This document shows, one piece after another, positions 43,974 through 53,755 of a stretch of 64,000 nt of DNA. Within the stretch, counting starts at the first letter, position 1. Every line of letters begins with the position of its first letter. The stretch lies in contig NZ_JBHSAP010000003.1 of assembly GCF_042650125.1 (NCBI RefSeq), positions 1 through 64,000 on the forward strand. Reading direction: 5' to 3'. The stretch is from Salinithrix halophila (GTDB lineage Bacteria; Bacillota; Bacilli; Thermoactinomycetales; DSM-45169). The notes beneath the pieces were generated by a model that saw nothing but the letters and a program-made list of their open reading frames with translations, had not been told where the DNA came from and did no database searches. A program made the position numbers and the translations under genes.

Positions 43974-45841
43974 GAGACCACCCCTTCGTTTGATTGTTCC
44001 AATTTTTCTCCCGTCGACCGAGTGCTATAACCAGGCAGTTCCTCCGCCGCCTGCTGGAAAGCTCGGGATCGAAGGGTGGAAAGGAGCCTCCCTCCTCCCT
44101 CCGTTTTCAAGGTGGCGTTTGGAAGCCACAAATCCAGGGGGAGGATTCCAGCGGGGATAAAGGAAAGGCCAAATGGGTGCGCCGCCGTCCGGGTTCCAAC
44201 AGCCACGTCAGCAGTTCCTGAGGCCACGGCTGCCGCCGCCTTCAGGAGAGTCGGCTCTCTCCGCAATCGCCCCTCCAGTAGCTCCTCTGCCTCTCGGTAC
44301 TTCCTATCCAACCCGTCATCCAATCCGCTCCCAGCAGCCGGACGAATGAGACCAAGGTCTGCCTTGGGAATACCCTTCCCCCCGAATATCCTTCCCCGAT
44401 TTTCCGGCATCGTTAGCCAGCCCCACTCCCGTTCCACCAAGCGAAAGAAAACTCCTCCTGCCGGATCGAAAGTTTCCCGCATCCTATCCGCAACGCCTAC
44501 TAACCCGTGCCAATCGCCGCCAGAGCGATTATCGCCGTTCCCGGATAACCGCCGTAAGGACCAGCCCGGGTGTTGCTGTTGAAAAAGAGAAGCCAACCGA
44601 TCCAACAGGGGGTCATCCTCCCCAGCCAACCACAAGGTGCGTGCTATTTCCGATGGGGAACGAAGCCCCTCCACTTCTACCCGCTCACCCGCTTCCCAAC
44701 CGGATTCTTGGGAAGGAATGCGTAGGAGAGCATCGGCTTTCACCAGAGACATCGTTACTCCCGCCCCTCGTTGAAGGGGAAAAGCCCAAAATTCTCCTTC
44801 CTTATAGATAACGCCCAGCCGGATAAAATCCTCCGCTCCCAGCTTCCCGGAGATGGAACGGGATAGGCGCACCGTCAATCGACGACCCTCTCCTTCCCTT
44901 TCCCCATACCAGGTTTGGATCAAAGGACGGGCAAACCAGTCAAGGGAGTGGTAAGCGGACACCGGATACCCGGGAAGTCCAAGGACCGGCTTCCCCTTAA
45001 CTACGGCCAAGACCACCGGTTTCCCCGGACGAGCAGCCACTCCATGCAGCAGGACATCTCCCAATTCCGACAGTACCTGATAGGTATAATCCCTGGTACC
45101 CGCAGAGGAGCCTGCATTCAGAATGACGAAGTCACAATCCGCTACCGAGTCGAGCACCGCCTGCCGAATCGCTTCCGGATCGTCGGGGACGATTCCTCGG
45201 TTCACCGCTTCGGCCCCCCATTCTTCCAAATAAGAGGCAAAAACCGCCCCGTTAAACTCAATAATTTGTCCCCGCTTTGGCAAAGTACCGGGAGTGACCA
45301 TTTCCGATCCCGTCGGAATGATCGCCCCACGAGGTTTTTTCAATACCTTTACCTGCGTCCTACCGCCGGCCAGCATCGCTCCTATATCGACGGGACGAAT
45401 CCGGTGACGAGCAGGGATGATCATTTCTCCTGCGGCCACATCCTCTCCCGCCTGCCGCACATGCTTCCAAGGGGGAATTGCTGTGCGAACTTCCGCCAAA
45501 CCCTCTTCTCGCTCACGCACGTGCTCGATCATGATGACAGCGTCCCGGTTCGCTGGGAGCGGGTCGCCAGTATTGATATAGTCAAAGTCCCGCCCTTCCA
45601 TCAACAGGATCGGGGACTCTGAAGAGGCACGTTCTGTCAAGACAGCCTTCACGGCGATCCCATCCATAGCTGCAGCGGGATAGGCTGGCATCGAAAAGCG
45701 GGCGAAGACCGGTTCTGCCGTCATCCATCCCGTAGAGCGGGTGACCGACACCTCTTCTACATCGGGAACCAGAGAGGCGGCGGCGAGTAACCGTTCCCGA
45801 GCCTCCGAGATCGGTACGTTATCCAATCGAGTCTTCCGCAA
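43952..45841 (-). CDS. moeA: MoeA fused to a periplasmic-binding-protein-like domain
   Basis: A 629-aa protein. Residues 1-400 are a full MoeA (MPAYPAAAMDGIAV, NTGDPLP, PTGSEMVTPG, LNAGSSAGTRDYT, LGLPGYPVSAYHS). Residues about 405-610 match the PBP-like domain often fused to MoeA, including ASGTADVAVGTRTAA. MoeA inserts molybdate into adenylated molybdopterin; the extra domain may sense molybdate or tungstate, by inference. TTG start with GGGG 7 nt upstream. Confidence 0.9.
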   Translation of the reverse strand: MRKTRLDNVPISEARERLLAAASLVPDVEEVSVTRSTGWMTAEPVFARFSMPAYPAAAMDGIAVKAVLTERASSESPILLMEGRDFDYINTGDPLPANRDAVIMIEHVREREEGLAEVRTAIPPWKHVRQAGEDVAAGEMIIPARHRIRPVDIGAMLAGGRTQVKVLKKPRGAIIPTGSEMVTPGTLPKRGQIIEFNGAVFASYLEEWGAEAVNRGIVPDDPEAIRQAVLDSVADCDFVILNAGSSAGTRDYTYQVLSELGDVLLHGVAARPGKPVVLAVVKGKPVLGLPGYPVSAYHSLDWFARPLIQTWYGEREGEGRRLTVRLSRSISGKLGAEDFIRLGVIYKEGEFWAFPLQRGAGVTMSLVKADALLRIPSQESGWEAGERVEVEGLRSPSEIARTLWLAGEDDPLLDRLASLFQQQHPGWSLRRLSGNGDNRSGGDWHGLVGVADRMRETFDPAGGVFFRLVEREWGWLTMPENRGRIFGGKGIPKADLGLIRPAAGSGLDDGLDRKYREAEELLEGRLRREPTLLKAAAAVASGTADVAVGTRTAAHPFGLSFIPAGILPLDLWLPNATLKTEGGGRLLSTLRSRAFQQAAEELPGYSTRSTGEKLEQSNEGVVSWDNQNQ

Positions 45842-46272
45842 ATGGACGCCCCCCTTTTCCCAGCCGTAAAGTTATGTTAAGGATAGCACCCGCTCTTAAG
45901 GCTGTCGAGGCGTAGGGAGGAATTAAAGGAAGAACGAACCGGTCACCGTCGATTTCTGTCCATTGCGAGAATTACAAATAGGTAAGGTCTTCGTAAGGAA
46001 AATCGATTCTTATTCGAATCTTGTGTCATGCTTAAGCCGGAATGCGTTCGACCTCCCAATCATTTACCAATTCACACGCTCAATTTCTTCTATAAAAAAT
46101 AAAATTACCTTTTTACGACAATGATCACTCTCTGATCAAATTTCGTTAAAAAATGGTATAATATAAAAACGGAATAGAAGTCATTTAACGAATCTAGGAA
46201 GGGTAGGGATGTCAAACGCGTTCACAAAAGTTTCCTATATATCTGCAATCATCTACATAAGGAGGTTTACCC
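45842..46272. other. Intergenic region, promoter side of the Vpr-like gene
   Basis: About 430 nt, AT-rich toward the right. A perfect -10 TATAAT lies at 46157-46162, but no good -35 is visible at 17 nt. AATTAC (45970) and AGGTAA (45980) resemble, with shorter spacing, the halves of the palindrome before the thermitase-like gene. No ORF with an RBS other than the protease start. Confidence 0.4.
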
Positions 46273-49035
46273 GTGAAAAAAGTATGGCCTGTGGTTGTAT
46301 GTACCACGCTTTTATTATCCGGTTTGGGATTGAATTCCTCGTCCCCTGCTCAAGCATCTCCTTCAGAAGGATTTTTGAATGCGAAATTGCGTGAATTCCA
46401 AAAACACAAACTGGCTCCCGGGGTGCCCGTTCAATCGGGAAAGCGCGTTTCTGTACTGGTGGAGATGAACAGTGCTCCGACGGCTGCTTTTCAGAAGTTG
46501 GCTAAATCTGAGGAACTACCCAGACAAAACGCAAATCAATATCGGAAAGAATTACAGCAGGAGCAACAAACACTCACTTCGGACTTAAAGGAAGTCGCTC
46601 CTCAACTTCAGGTAAAAGAAACCTACGATACCGTTTTTGCGGGAATGTCCGTCCGCTTAAAAGGGGAAGAAGTAGAAAAATTAGCTGCTTTACCCGAGAT
46701 TAAACGCATTTATCCGATTCGAAAATACCGAGCCACCATGAAAGAGAGCTCTCCCCTCATTGGTGCAACCTCCACGTGGAAAGAAAAAGACAGCCAGGGG
46801 AATTCTCTGACAGGGAAAGGCATGAAAGTCGCGGTGGTTGATTCCGGTGTGGATGCCAAACATCCCGATTTGAAAGGGAAAATCGTAGGCGGTTATGATT
46901 TCGTTGAAAAAGATCGCACCCCCCAAGATGAGGCCGGCCATGGCACCCATGTGGCAGGTACAATCGCGGCCAAGGGAAAGATTAAGGGCGTCGCTCCAGA
47001 TGCTTCGATCTTGGCCTACCGGGTACTGGACGAAAACGGAGTAGGCACCAACGAGGACATCTTAGCCGGGATCGACCGAGCCGTAAAAGACGGAGCAGAC
47101 GTGATGAACCTGTCCCTCGGAGCTTCCGTCAATGTCCCCGATGGCCCGCTGGTTCAAGCTGTCAAACGGGCAACCGAACACGGAGTCGTCACGGTTGTCG
47201 CCAATGGAAACGACGGACCTGAAGGATGGTCAGCGGGAACTCCGGGTACCGCTATGGACGTGATTTCCGTCGGAGCCTCTACAAAAGTCATTCCGTTACC
47301 CGTCGTCCAAGTAGCCGGCGATAAAAAGAAAATGGAGATGAACATCATTACCTCTTCACCGGCTTTTCCGATGAAAGGTACCCACTCGATTGTCAATCTG
47401 GGAAATGGAAAAGCGAAAGATTTCAAAAAGAAATCCCTCAAAGGAAAGATCCTCCTGGTCAAACGAAACAAACAAATGACAGAAGGCGGGATCACCATCG
47501 TGGATGATGTAGCCATACGAGCGAAAAAGGCAAAGGCCAAAGCGTTGATTGTCTATAATGATCACAGCGGTGAGCTCAGCGTAACCCCGATGATTCCCGA
47601 TGACGAAGCAAAACCGGTTCCTACCGCCACCTTATCGGGAGCGTATGGGAAATATCTCAAAAAGAAAATCGCGGCAGGGAAAAAGAAAATTGTACTCCGT
47701 TCCGTAAAGCAGGAACGGATGATTGATTTCAGTTCCAGAGGTCCGGGCCTCGGCACTTGGGCGATTAAACCGGATGTCACTGCCCCTGGGGTCGATATCC
47801 TCAGCACTGTTCCCAGGAAGGTCGACAAAAAGGGCTACGAAAAGATGAGCGGGACAAGCATGGCTGCTCCTCACGTAGCTGGAGCCGCAGCCTTGCTCCG
47901 GCAAAAACATGCGGATTGGGATCCACAACAGATCAAAGCGGCTCTCTCCAACACCGCTGTCAACCTAAAAGATAGCGAAGGCAAACGGGCCCCATATATC
48001 CAACAAGGTTCCGGACGAATAGATATTCTAAAAGCCCTTCAGACCGATACATTGGTCACCCCGAACAACCTCAGCTTCGGATTGTTTAAACCCCAATCGG
48101 GCACACAAGAAGCCGAGCGAATGCTTCAAGTGAGAAACACCGTCAACCAAGCAAAAACCTATACCATCCGAGCCGAGTTAGACGGCGGAAAATCCGGCAT
48201 TCGGGTGGAAGTTCCGTCGCAGCTTCAAGTAAATTCCGGCAGCACGGAACAAATTCCTGTCAAGATAAGCTTCGATACCGGATTACCTGTGGGTCAGTAC
48301 ACCGGCACGATTTATATAAAAGAGGGCTCCCAGGAATGGAAGGTCCCTTTTATCGCCTTAAATGACGCAAAGGATTATGAGCTGATCAACTCTTTCGGAC
48401 TGGATACCCTGTTTTTGTCTCCCAATGGGGATAAAAAGCTGGATACGGCGCTGTTGACCTACTATATGCCGGTGTCGCCGGACCGTTTGAAAATCACGGC
48501 AAGAAAGGTCGAAGAAAATTCGAAGCCCATCACCCTACATTCTGCCAAAAATCCGCAGGAAGGTTATATGGATCGCTTCTGGAACGGTAAGGATGCGAAA
48601 GGGAAGAAGCTACCCGACGCTCTCTATTTACTCGAAGCTACCGCTAACAAAGGCAAAGCGCGTACTTCCGCACAATCCATCGTCTTTGTCGACAAGACGG
48701 CTCCTAAAATTAAATGGGGGAAAACCGGTAAAAAGCCGCAGTTGAAGGGCAAAATCCATGATCTACTGGTTAAAAAAGATTCTCTGGGTTTATTGCATTT
48801 CATGCATATCATGGCTGGAGTGGACATCAAACCTGTCACTCTCCAGTGGAAGCGGGAGAAAAGCAGCAAATGGAAGAGGATTCCGCTTTCCCTTGAAAAA
48901 CTGCACAAAAACAAAGGGAAGTTCACCTATACCTTCAAAAAGAAGGAACTGAAAAAAGGGAAGAACACGATCCTTGTGCGAGTCAAGGACGCCGCAAAAA
49001 ACAGCCGTACGCAAAAGATAAGGATCAAAAAATAA
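46273..49035 (+). CDS. Extracellular subtilisin-family protease (Vpr-like)
   Basis: A 920-aa secreted serine protease. A signal peptide ends near residue 29, a propeptide inhibitor I9 region spans about 55-155, and the S8 domain has D190 (AVVDSGVD), H223 (GHGTHVAG) and S529 (SGTSMAAPHVAG). The large insertion between His and Ser (about 335-465) is a PA domain, as in Vpr. The C-terminal 330 residues carry Fn3-like and FlgD-Ig-like parts. GTG start with AAGGAGG 7 nt upstream. Ended by a terminator. Confidence 0.93.
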   Translation: MKKVWPVVVCTTLLLSGLGLNSSSPAQASPSEGFLNAKLREFQKHKLAPGVPVQSGKRVSVLVEMNSAPTAAFQKLAKSEELPRQNANQYRKELQQEQQTLTSDLKEVAPQLQVKETYDTVFAGMSVRLKGEEVEKLAALPEIKRIYPIRKYRATMKESSPLIGATSTWKEKDSQGNSLTGKGMKVAVVDSGVDAKHPDLKGKIVGGYDFVEKDRTPQDEAGHGTHVAGTIAAKGKIKGVAPDASILAYRVLDENGVGTNEDILAGIDRAVKDGADVMNLSLGASVNVPDGPLVQAVKRATEHGVVTVVANGNDGPEGWSAGTPGTAMDVISVGASTKVIPLPVVQVAGDKKKMEMNIITSSPAFPMKGTHSIVNLGNGKAKDFKKKSLKGKILLVKRNKQMTEGGITIVDDVAIRAKKAKAKALIVYNDHSGELSVTPMIPDDEAKPVPTATLSGAYGKYLKKKIAAGKKKIVLRSVKQERMIDFSSRGPGLGTWAIKPDVTAPGVDILSTVPRKVDKKGYEKMSGTSMAAPHVAGAAALLRQKHADWDPQQIKAALSNTAVNLKDSEGKRAPYIQQGSGRIDILKALQTDTLVTPNNLSFGLFKPQSGTQEAERMLQVRNTVNQAKTYTIRAELDGGKSGIRVEVPSQLQVNSGSTEQIPVKISFDTGLPVGQYTGTIYIKEGSQEWKVPFIALNDAKDYELINSFGLDTLFLSPNGDKKLDTALLTYYMPVSPDRLKITARKVEENSKPITLHSAKNPQEGYMDRFWNGKDAKGKKLPDALYLLEATANKGKARTSAQSIVFVDKTAPKIKWGKTGKKPQLKGKIHDLLVKKDSLGLLHFMHIMAGVDIKPVTLQWKREKSSKWKRIPLSLEKLHKNKGKFTYTFKKKELKKGKNTILVRVKDAAKNSRTQKIRIKK

Positions 49036-49050
49036 GTCGATTCCCCTATA

Positions 49051-49092
49051 AAACCGAGTCCCCCTCTGTATCCGATGGGGATTCGGTTTTTA
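49051..49092 (+). terminator. Terminator of the Vpr-like gene
   Basis: AAACCGAGTCCCC pairs with GGGGATTCGGTTT, followed by TTT. Confidence 0.85.
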
Positions 49093-49163
49093 TATCCGGG
49101 ATTGGGCTGTGCCTCATTATTTGATACGGTAGGAGAAACATCCCTACACAAAGAGGTGGACAC

Positions 49164-49271
49164 ATGAACCAGTCTTTTCAAAGGAAATGGAGCGAGATGG
49201 ATGGAATTACCGCCGAACGCCGCCGACAGCTTCCTCTGCACCCTGCCATAGGAGGGAAGTCCTATGTCTAA
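49164..49271 (+). CDS. Possible 35-aa leader peptide before the aminotransferase gene
   Basis: ATG 49164 follows AGAGGTGG and opens a 35-codon ORF (MNQSFQRKWSEMDG at the start, Arg-rich middle). Its stop overlaps the aminotransferase start (ATGTCTAA), so translation could be coupled. The middle is also where the aminotransferase SD lies. No terminator/antiterminator pairing was worked out and no family is recognised. Confidence 0.4.
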   Translation: MNQSFQRKWSEMDGITAERRRQLPLHPAIGGKSYV

Positions 49272-50370
49272 TCCTCCTCCTTTTTCACGCCTGGTCTCTT
49301 CCCTTCCCGCCTCTGTCCCCTTCGTTCCGCCGGAGGAGACGGAACGACAGAAGGGACGCCAGATCTGGTTGCGCCTGGGAGCCAATGAAAGCACCTTTGG
49401 CATGTCTCCGAAGGCCCTGGAAGCGATGCAGCAGGCGACGGCGCAATCCTATTTATACGGGGACGCCACTAGCTATGAGCTCCGGGGCGAACTGGCGGAT
49501 TTTTACGGGATCGAACGAAAAAACATCCTAATCGGGAGCGGAATCGACGAACTCCTCGGCTTGACCGCCCGTGTATTCCTCAACCCTGGGGATGCCGTCA
49601 CCACTTCTCTCGGGGGGTATCCCACCTTCAACTATCACGTGGACGGCTTCGGTGGCATCCTCCACACCGTTCCCTACCAAGACTTTCGCAATGACCTCAC
49701 TGGACTAGCGGAAAAAGCACGGGAGACGGGTTCCCGCATCCTCTACCTGTCCAACCCGGATAACCCGACGGGCTCGTTTTATCCGCCCGAAGCAATCGAA
49801 AAACTCCGGCGGTCCCTTTCCCCTGATTGCCTATTGTTGCTGGACGAAGCCTATGTTGAATTCGCAGGGGAGAACGCAATCTGGCCCATTGACCCTGAAG
49901 ATCCCCAGGTAATCCGTACCCGCACCTTCTCCAAAGCCCACGGAATGGCCGGGGCTCGTATCGGCTATATCCTGGGAAACCCGAAGACCCTAGCAGCCTT
50001 TGACAAGATTCGGAACCACTTTGGAGTTAATCGCCCAGCCCAGGCCGGTGCACTCGCCTCTTTACGCGACCGTACTTTTTTAGAGGCAGTCGTAGAAAGC
50101 GTCACAGAAGGAAAGAAGGAATACGCCCGGTTGGCTAAGGAAACAGGATTCATCACGCTTCCCTCATCTACCAACTTCGTCACCTTCGACATGGGCACCG
50201 CTGAACGAGCCCGCGCTACGATGGATGACTTATGGGAACGGGGTGTTTTCACCCGGGTTCCTGGCACTGCACCATTGAACCGCCTGCTTCGAGTCAGCGT
50301 GGGGACCCCCGAAGAACGGCGCGAATTTGCCCGCGTATTCCGTGAAGTGGTCTCCTCCCTCCCGGAATAA
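49264..50370 (+). CDS. Histidinol-phosphate aminotransferase family protein
   Basis: A 368-aa class I/II aminotransferase of the HisC family. The PLP lysine is K224 in TRTFSKAHGMAGARIGY, and YLSNPDNPTGSFYP and LLLDEAYVEF are conserved. GAGGGAAG precedes the ATG. There are no his genes around it, so it may be a second HisC-like enzyme acting on aromatic or other amino acids. Ended by a bidirectional terminator. Confidence 0.88.
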   Translation: MSNPPPFSRLVSSLPASVPFVPPEETERQKGRQIWLRLGANESTFGMSPKALEAMQQATAQSYLYGDATSYELRGELADFYGIERKNILIGSGIDELLGLTARVFLNPGDAVTTSLGGYPTFNYHVDGFGGILHTVPYQDFRNDLTGLAEKARETGSRILYLSNPDNPTGSFYPPEAIEKLRRSLSPDCLLLLDEAYVEFAGENAIWPIDPEDPQVIRTRTFSKAHGMAGARIGYILGNPKTLAAFDKIRNHFGVNRPAQAGALASLRDRTFLEAVVESVTEGKKEYARLAKETGFITLPSSTNFVTFDMGTAERARATMDDLWERGVFTRVPGTAPLNRLLRVSVGTPEERREFARVFREVVSSLPE

Positions 50371-50380
50371 AGCCCCTTGT

Positions 50381-50421
50381 AAAAAACAGCCGCCTCCATA
50401 CCAAGGGAGGTGGCTGTTTTT
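50381..50421. terminator. Bidirectional terminator
   Basis: AAAAACAGCCGCCTCC and GGGAGGTGGCTGTTTTT form a strong stem between two convergent genes. Confidence 0.88.
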
Positions 50422-50425
50422 GGGG

Positions 50426-51118
50426 TTAATCCCGGTTTCCCAGGATGCGGAGAAGGAAGATAAACAGGTTGATAAAATCCAGGTAGAGAGCCAAAGCCCC
50501 CATGATTGCCGCTTTGGCGTGTGAATCTTCGTCCATCTGCATCTCCTGCATCCGCTTGATCTTCTGGATGTCATATGCGGTCAAGCCACAAAACAGGAGA
50601 ACACCTGCATAGGAAATGATCCAGTAAAGCGTGGTGCTGTTCATAAAGAGGTTGACCACACTCGCCAGAATGAGGCCGATCACGCCCATCAGGAGGATGC
50701 TGCCTAGTTTGGACAGATCCCGTTTGGTAACGGCCCCGTAGACGGCAAAGATCCCAAACATCCCCGCCGTGATGAAAAACACGGAGGCGATCGAGAGGCT
50801 TGTATAGATCGCTAAAAGAGGCGTAAGCGTCACCCCATTTAGGGTGGCATACAGAAAAAAGATGAAGGTGGCGGTAGGAACCGCCATCTTGTGAACCCGT
50901 GCAGCCAGAAAAAAGACCAGTACGAATTCGAAAATGACGAGGCCGTAAAAGACCATCATGTTCTGTTCAAAGTAATGAATCACCTTCTGGTCGGGATCAC
51001 TGACAAGAAGGAAAGAAATGATGCCTGTCAGAGAAAGACCGGCAAACATCCAGGAAAAAACACGGGTCATCAAGCCGGATTGAAGGGATGCAGTATTTTT
51101 GCCTACATAAGGGCTCAT
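50426..51118 (-). CDS. Bax inhibitor-1/YccA family membrane protein
   Basis: A 230-aa, seven-helix protein of the BI-1/YetJ family. The N-terminal MTRVFSWMFAGLSLTGIISF and C-terminal ALALYLDFINLFIFLLRILG patterns are diagnostic. Bacterial members such as YetJ are pH-dependent calcium leak channels; that role is inferred for this one. Monocistronic. Confidence 0.93.
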   Translation of the reverse strand: MSPYVGKNTASLQSGLMTRVFSWMFAGLSLTGIISFLLVSDPDQKVIHYFEQNMMVFYGLVIFEFVLVFFLAARVHKMAVPTATFIFFLYATLNGVTLTPLLAIYTSLSIASVFFITAGMFGIFAVYGAVTKRDLSKLGSILLMGVIGLILASVVNLFMNSTTLYWIISYAGVLLFCGLTAYDIQKIKRMQEMQMDEDSHAKAAIMGALALYLDFINLFIFLLRILGNRD

Positions 51119-51161
51119 CGCCGTTAGCAGCCTCCTTTACTCGTATCCATGGGAACATCGC

Positions 51162-51638
51162 TCAACGTTGCGGCACCTGATTGGAAGCTTCCGTCGACAT
51201 GGTCTTGGCTAGGGATTGGCGGAGATTCCGAAGGAGCCCTTCCATCATCTCCGATCGTTTCTCCCAGGGAAAATCCGGAACAAGAGCCGCCAGATCCTTC
51301 ATTTTTTCTTTGTCATACTCCATAAACTGGACCACCAACTCACAGGTCCGCAGGAGTTCCTCCCACTCTTCTGCGGGCACGATGACGACATCCTGTTCTT
51401 CAAGCGGTTTATTCGACGAATACACAGACTCCCCGCTCCTTTCTCCGTCGGCTTGGTCTCCCGGTGACTGTACCGGCTTTACTTCAATCCGATATTCTTT
51501 ACCACCGGCGAGGGCGACTTCCAGGCAATCCCCGACCAGTTCAATTCGCGAAAACAGGCGGTTTTCCTGCTTTGTCGCCTCCAGTTGGCTGACGATCAAC
51601 CGGAACAAGGTCCGGGCCACGTCCTTTTCGTTACCCAT
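51162..51638 (-). CDS. Hypothetical cytosolic protein
   Basis: A 158-aa protein starting MGNEKDVARTLF at 51638, with GAGGAGG 8 nt upstream. The in-frame extension to 51764 lacks an RBS. The sequence is acidic with a helical C-terminal half (EEWEELLRTCELVVQFMEYD). No family is recognised and no membrane helix is present. It lies upstream of the Bax-inhibitor gene in the same direction. Confidence 0.6.
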   Translation of the reverse strand: MGNEKDVARTLFRLIVSQLEATKQENRLFSRIELVGDCLEVALAGGKEYRIEVKPVQSPGDQADGERSGESVYSSNKPLEEQDVVIVPAEEWEELLRTCELVVQFMEYDKEKMKDLAALVPDFPWEKRSEMMEGLLRNLRQSLAKTMSTEASNQVPQR

Positions 51639-51829
51639 CGTTTCTTCCTCCTCGCCCCGGACAGATTTTGGTAATGGGTTCCCATAACGGATGACGTCTT
51701 CATTCCGACTGTGTCTACGATATAATAGGGAGGTACTGTTGCGGCTAATCCGGCCCGCCATCATTCGGAACCTGCTGTCTGTCAGAAAAGCTGACTACCG
51801 AAAGGAGGAAGGCGATTTTCGCCGTACTT

Positions 51830-52537
51830 ATGAAGATTAACGTGCTGTTTTTCGCCGGGGTTGCGGAAGCCGTCGGCAAACGTTCCGCCTCCCTCGACCT
51901 TCCGGAAAAAACGACCGTCCGAGACCTGTCTATACGGTTGGCCGAGCTCTATCCCGATGCGGCGGATACCATCCGCTCGTCACTGATTGCGTTAAACCAA
52001 GAGTACGCTGGAGCCGACCATATGATCCAGCCCGGCGACGAAGTGGCCCTCATCCCTCCCGTCAGCGGTGGGGAAAACTCGGAAGAGGATTGGTGTTTCG
52101 TTACCGAAAATCCCCTTTCTCCTGAAGTGTTGATCCGACGGGTATCCAACCCTCGTGCCGGTGCCGTCCTCACCTTTGCAGGAACCGTGCGGGAATTCAC
52201 CGGAGATCAGCGCACCGTTTTCCTTGAATACGAGGCCTATGCCCCCATGGCAGTCAGAAAGATGGATCAGATACGGCAGGAGATTCTAAAACGCTGGCCT
52301 GGGGTCCACGCTGCGATCGCTCATCGGATCGGCAAGCTGTCCATTGAGGAGATCAGCGTCCTGATCGCCGTGGCATCTCCCCACCGGGCCGAGGCCTTCG
52401 AGGCAGGCCGTTATGCCATCGAACGTCTAAAAGAAACGGTTCCTATATGGAAAAAAGAAGTCTGGGAAGACGGTTCCGAATGGATAGGAGCCCAGACAGG
52501 CCCCTGGAACCACAACAAGAAAGACACGGAACCCTGA
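51830..52537 (+). CDS. MoaD-MoaE fusion (molybdopterin synthase)
   Basis: A 235-aa fusion. Residues 1-79 are MoaD, a ubiquitin-like sulfur carrier ending in ALIPPVSGG; residues about 84-230 are MoaE (NPRAGAVLTFAGTVREFT, AHRIGKLSIEE, KKEVWEDGSEWIGA). The Gly-Gly that must be free to be adenylated by MoeB is internal, so the fusion must be cleaved or act differently. ATG start, AAAGGAGG upstream. It is followed by moeB on the same strand. Confidence 0.92.
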   Translation: MKINVLFFAGVAEAVGKRSASLDLPEKTTVRDLSIRLAELYPDAADTIRSSLIALNQEYAGADHMIQPGDEVALIPPVSGGENSEEDWCFVTENPLSPEVLIRRVSNPRAGAVLTFAGTVREFTGDQRTVFLEYEAYAPMAVRKMDQIRQEILKRWPGVHAAIAHRIGKLSIEEISVLIAVASPHRAEAFEAGRYAIERLKETVPIWKKEVWEDGSEWIGAQTGPWNHNKKDTEP

Positions 52538-52625
52538 TTGATTCCAGTGTAACCTAAAACCGGCGGTCCTTACAGGATAAAGCGCTTGTTCTCAGCAGGA
52601 CTTGCCGGCTCGGAGGCGATATCCG

Positions 52626-53663
52626 TTGCAGATAGATCGAGAACGTTTTTCCAGGCAGATCCGCTTCTCACCCATCGGAGAAGAAGGCCAGGAGCAACTC
52701 AACCGGGCTCGTGTCGCCGTCGTCGGCCTCGGCGCCTTGGGAACCGCTCTTTCCCATCACATGGTACGAGCGGGGGTGGGCTTTGTACGCCTGATCGACC
52801 GGGACTTTGTCGAAAGGAGCAACCTGCAACGCCAAATGCTCTACGACGAAGCCGATGCCCGGGAAGGGCTGCCTAAAGCAGTTGCGGCAGAGCGGAAGCT
52901 CTCCGCCATCGATCCCACGACCCGGTTGGAGACTTTTGTCACCGACCTCACCCACCAAAACGCCGAATCCCTCCTGGCCGGAGTCGATCTTATTCTTGAT
53001 GGAACCGATAATTTTTCCGCCCGCTACTTGATTAACGATGTCTCCGTCAAACACAGCATCCCTTGGATTTATGGCGGAGCCGTCAGTGCCCGCGGGATGA
53101 CCTTTACAGTTCTACCAGGGGAAACACCCTGTCTTCGCTGTCTGTTCCCGGATGTTCCCTCTCCGGGCCAAGCAGAAACCTGTGATACCGCCGGGGTGAT
53201 CGGCCCTATCGTCCAAGTAGTTGCTGCCTATCAGGCTACAGAAGCCATGAAGTTTCTCGTCGGAGACCGGAACTCCTTGGACCGTCGCCTGCGTCACTAC
53301 GAATTGTGGGACAATCAAGATCACGCCATACAGGTGGAAAACCGTAAACAGGCGGATTGCCCCGCCTGCGGTCAATCTAGCTTTGAGTTCCTCACACCAG
53401 GTAATCATGAGGATTCTGCTGTCTCCCTTTGCGGTCGGGATACGGTCCAGATCACTCCGGCCCGAACCATGGACACCGACCTTGAACGGCTGGAAAAGCG
53501 GCTTGCCCCCCTCGCCCAGGTGGAACGGAATCGATTTTTGCTCCGGGCCCAGGTGGATGATACCCACCGTCTCGTGGTCTTCCCCGATGGACGGATCCTC
53601 GTTCAGGGGACCTCTGACCTTTCGACCGCCCGTTCCCTGGCAGCCCGCTATGTAGGGAGTTAA
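52626..53663 (+). CDS. MoeB/ThiF family sulfur-carrier adenylyltransferase
   Basis: About 345 aa. It has the E1-like ATP site (VAVVGLGALGTALSHHMVRAG), NLQRQMLYDEAD and DGTDNFSARYLIND, and a zinc site with CLRCLFPD and CPACGQ. A C-terminal extension of about 85 residues follows the zinc site, with a VSLCGRDTVQI motif seen in Bacillus MoeB/ThiF. It adenylates the MoaD Gly-Gly. The TTG at 52626 is preferred because GGAGG lies 9 nt upstream; a TTG eight codons earlier has a weaker site. Confidence 0.9.
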   Translation: MQIDRERFSRQIRFSPIGEEGQEQLNRARVAVVGLGALGTALSHHMVRAGVGFVRLIDRDFVERSNLQRQMLYDEADAREGLPKAVAAERKLSAIDPTTRLETFVTDLTHQNAESLLAGVDLILDGTDNFSARYLINDVSVKHSIPWIYGGAVSARGMTFTVLPGETPCLRCLFPDVPSPGQAETCDTAGVIGPIVQVVAAYQATEAMKFLVGDRNSLDRRLRHYELWDNQDHAIQVENRKQADCPACGQSSFEFLTPGNHEDSAVSLCGRDTVQITPARTMDTDLERLEKRLAPLAQVERNRFLLRAQVDDTHRLVVFPDGRILVQGTSDLSTARSLAARYVGS

Positions 53664-53755
53664 CCCTCCAACGAGGATGAAAAATAAGGAAGCAACTTTC
53701 TAAAAAAAGCAAGGAAAGTGATGGGGGTGCTGTCCCGCCTCATGGGATCGGAAGT

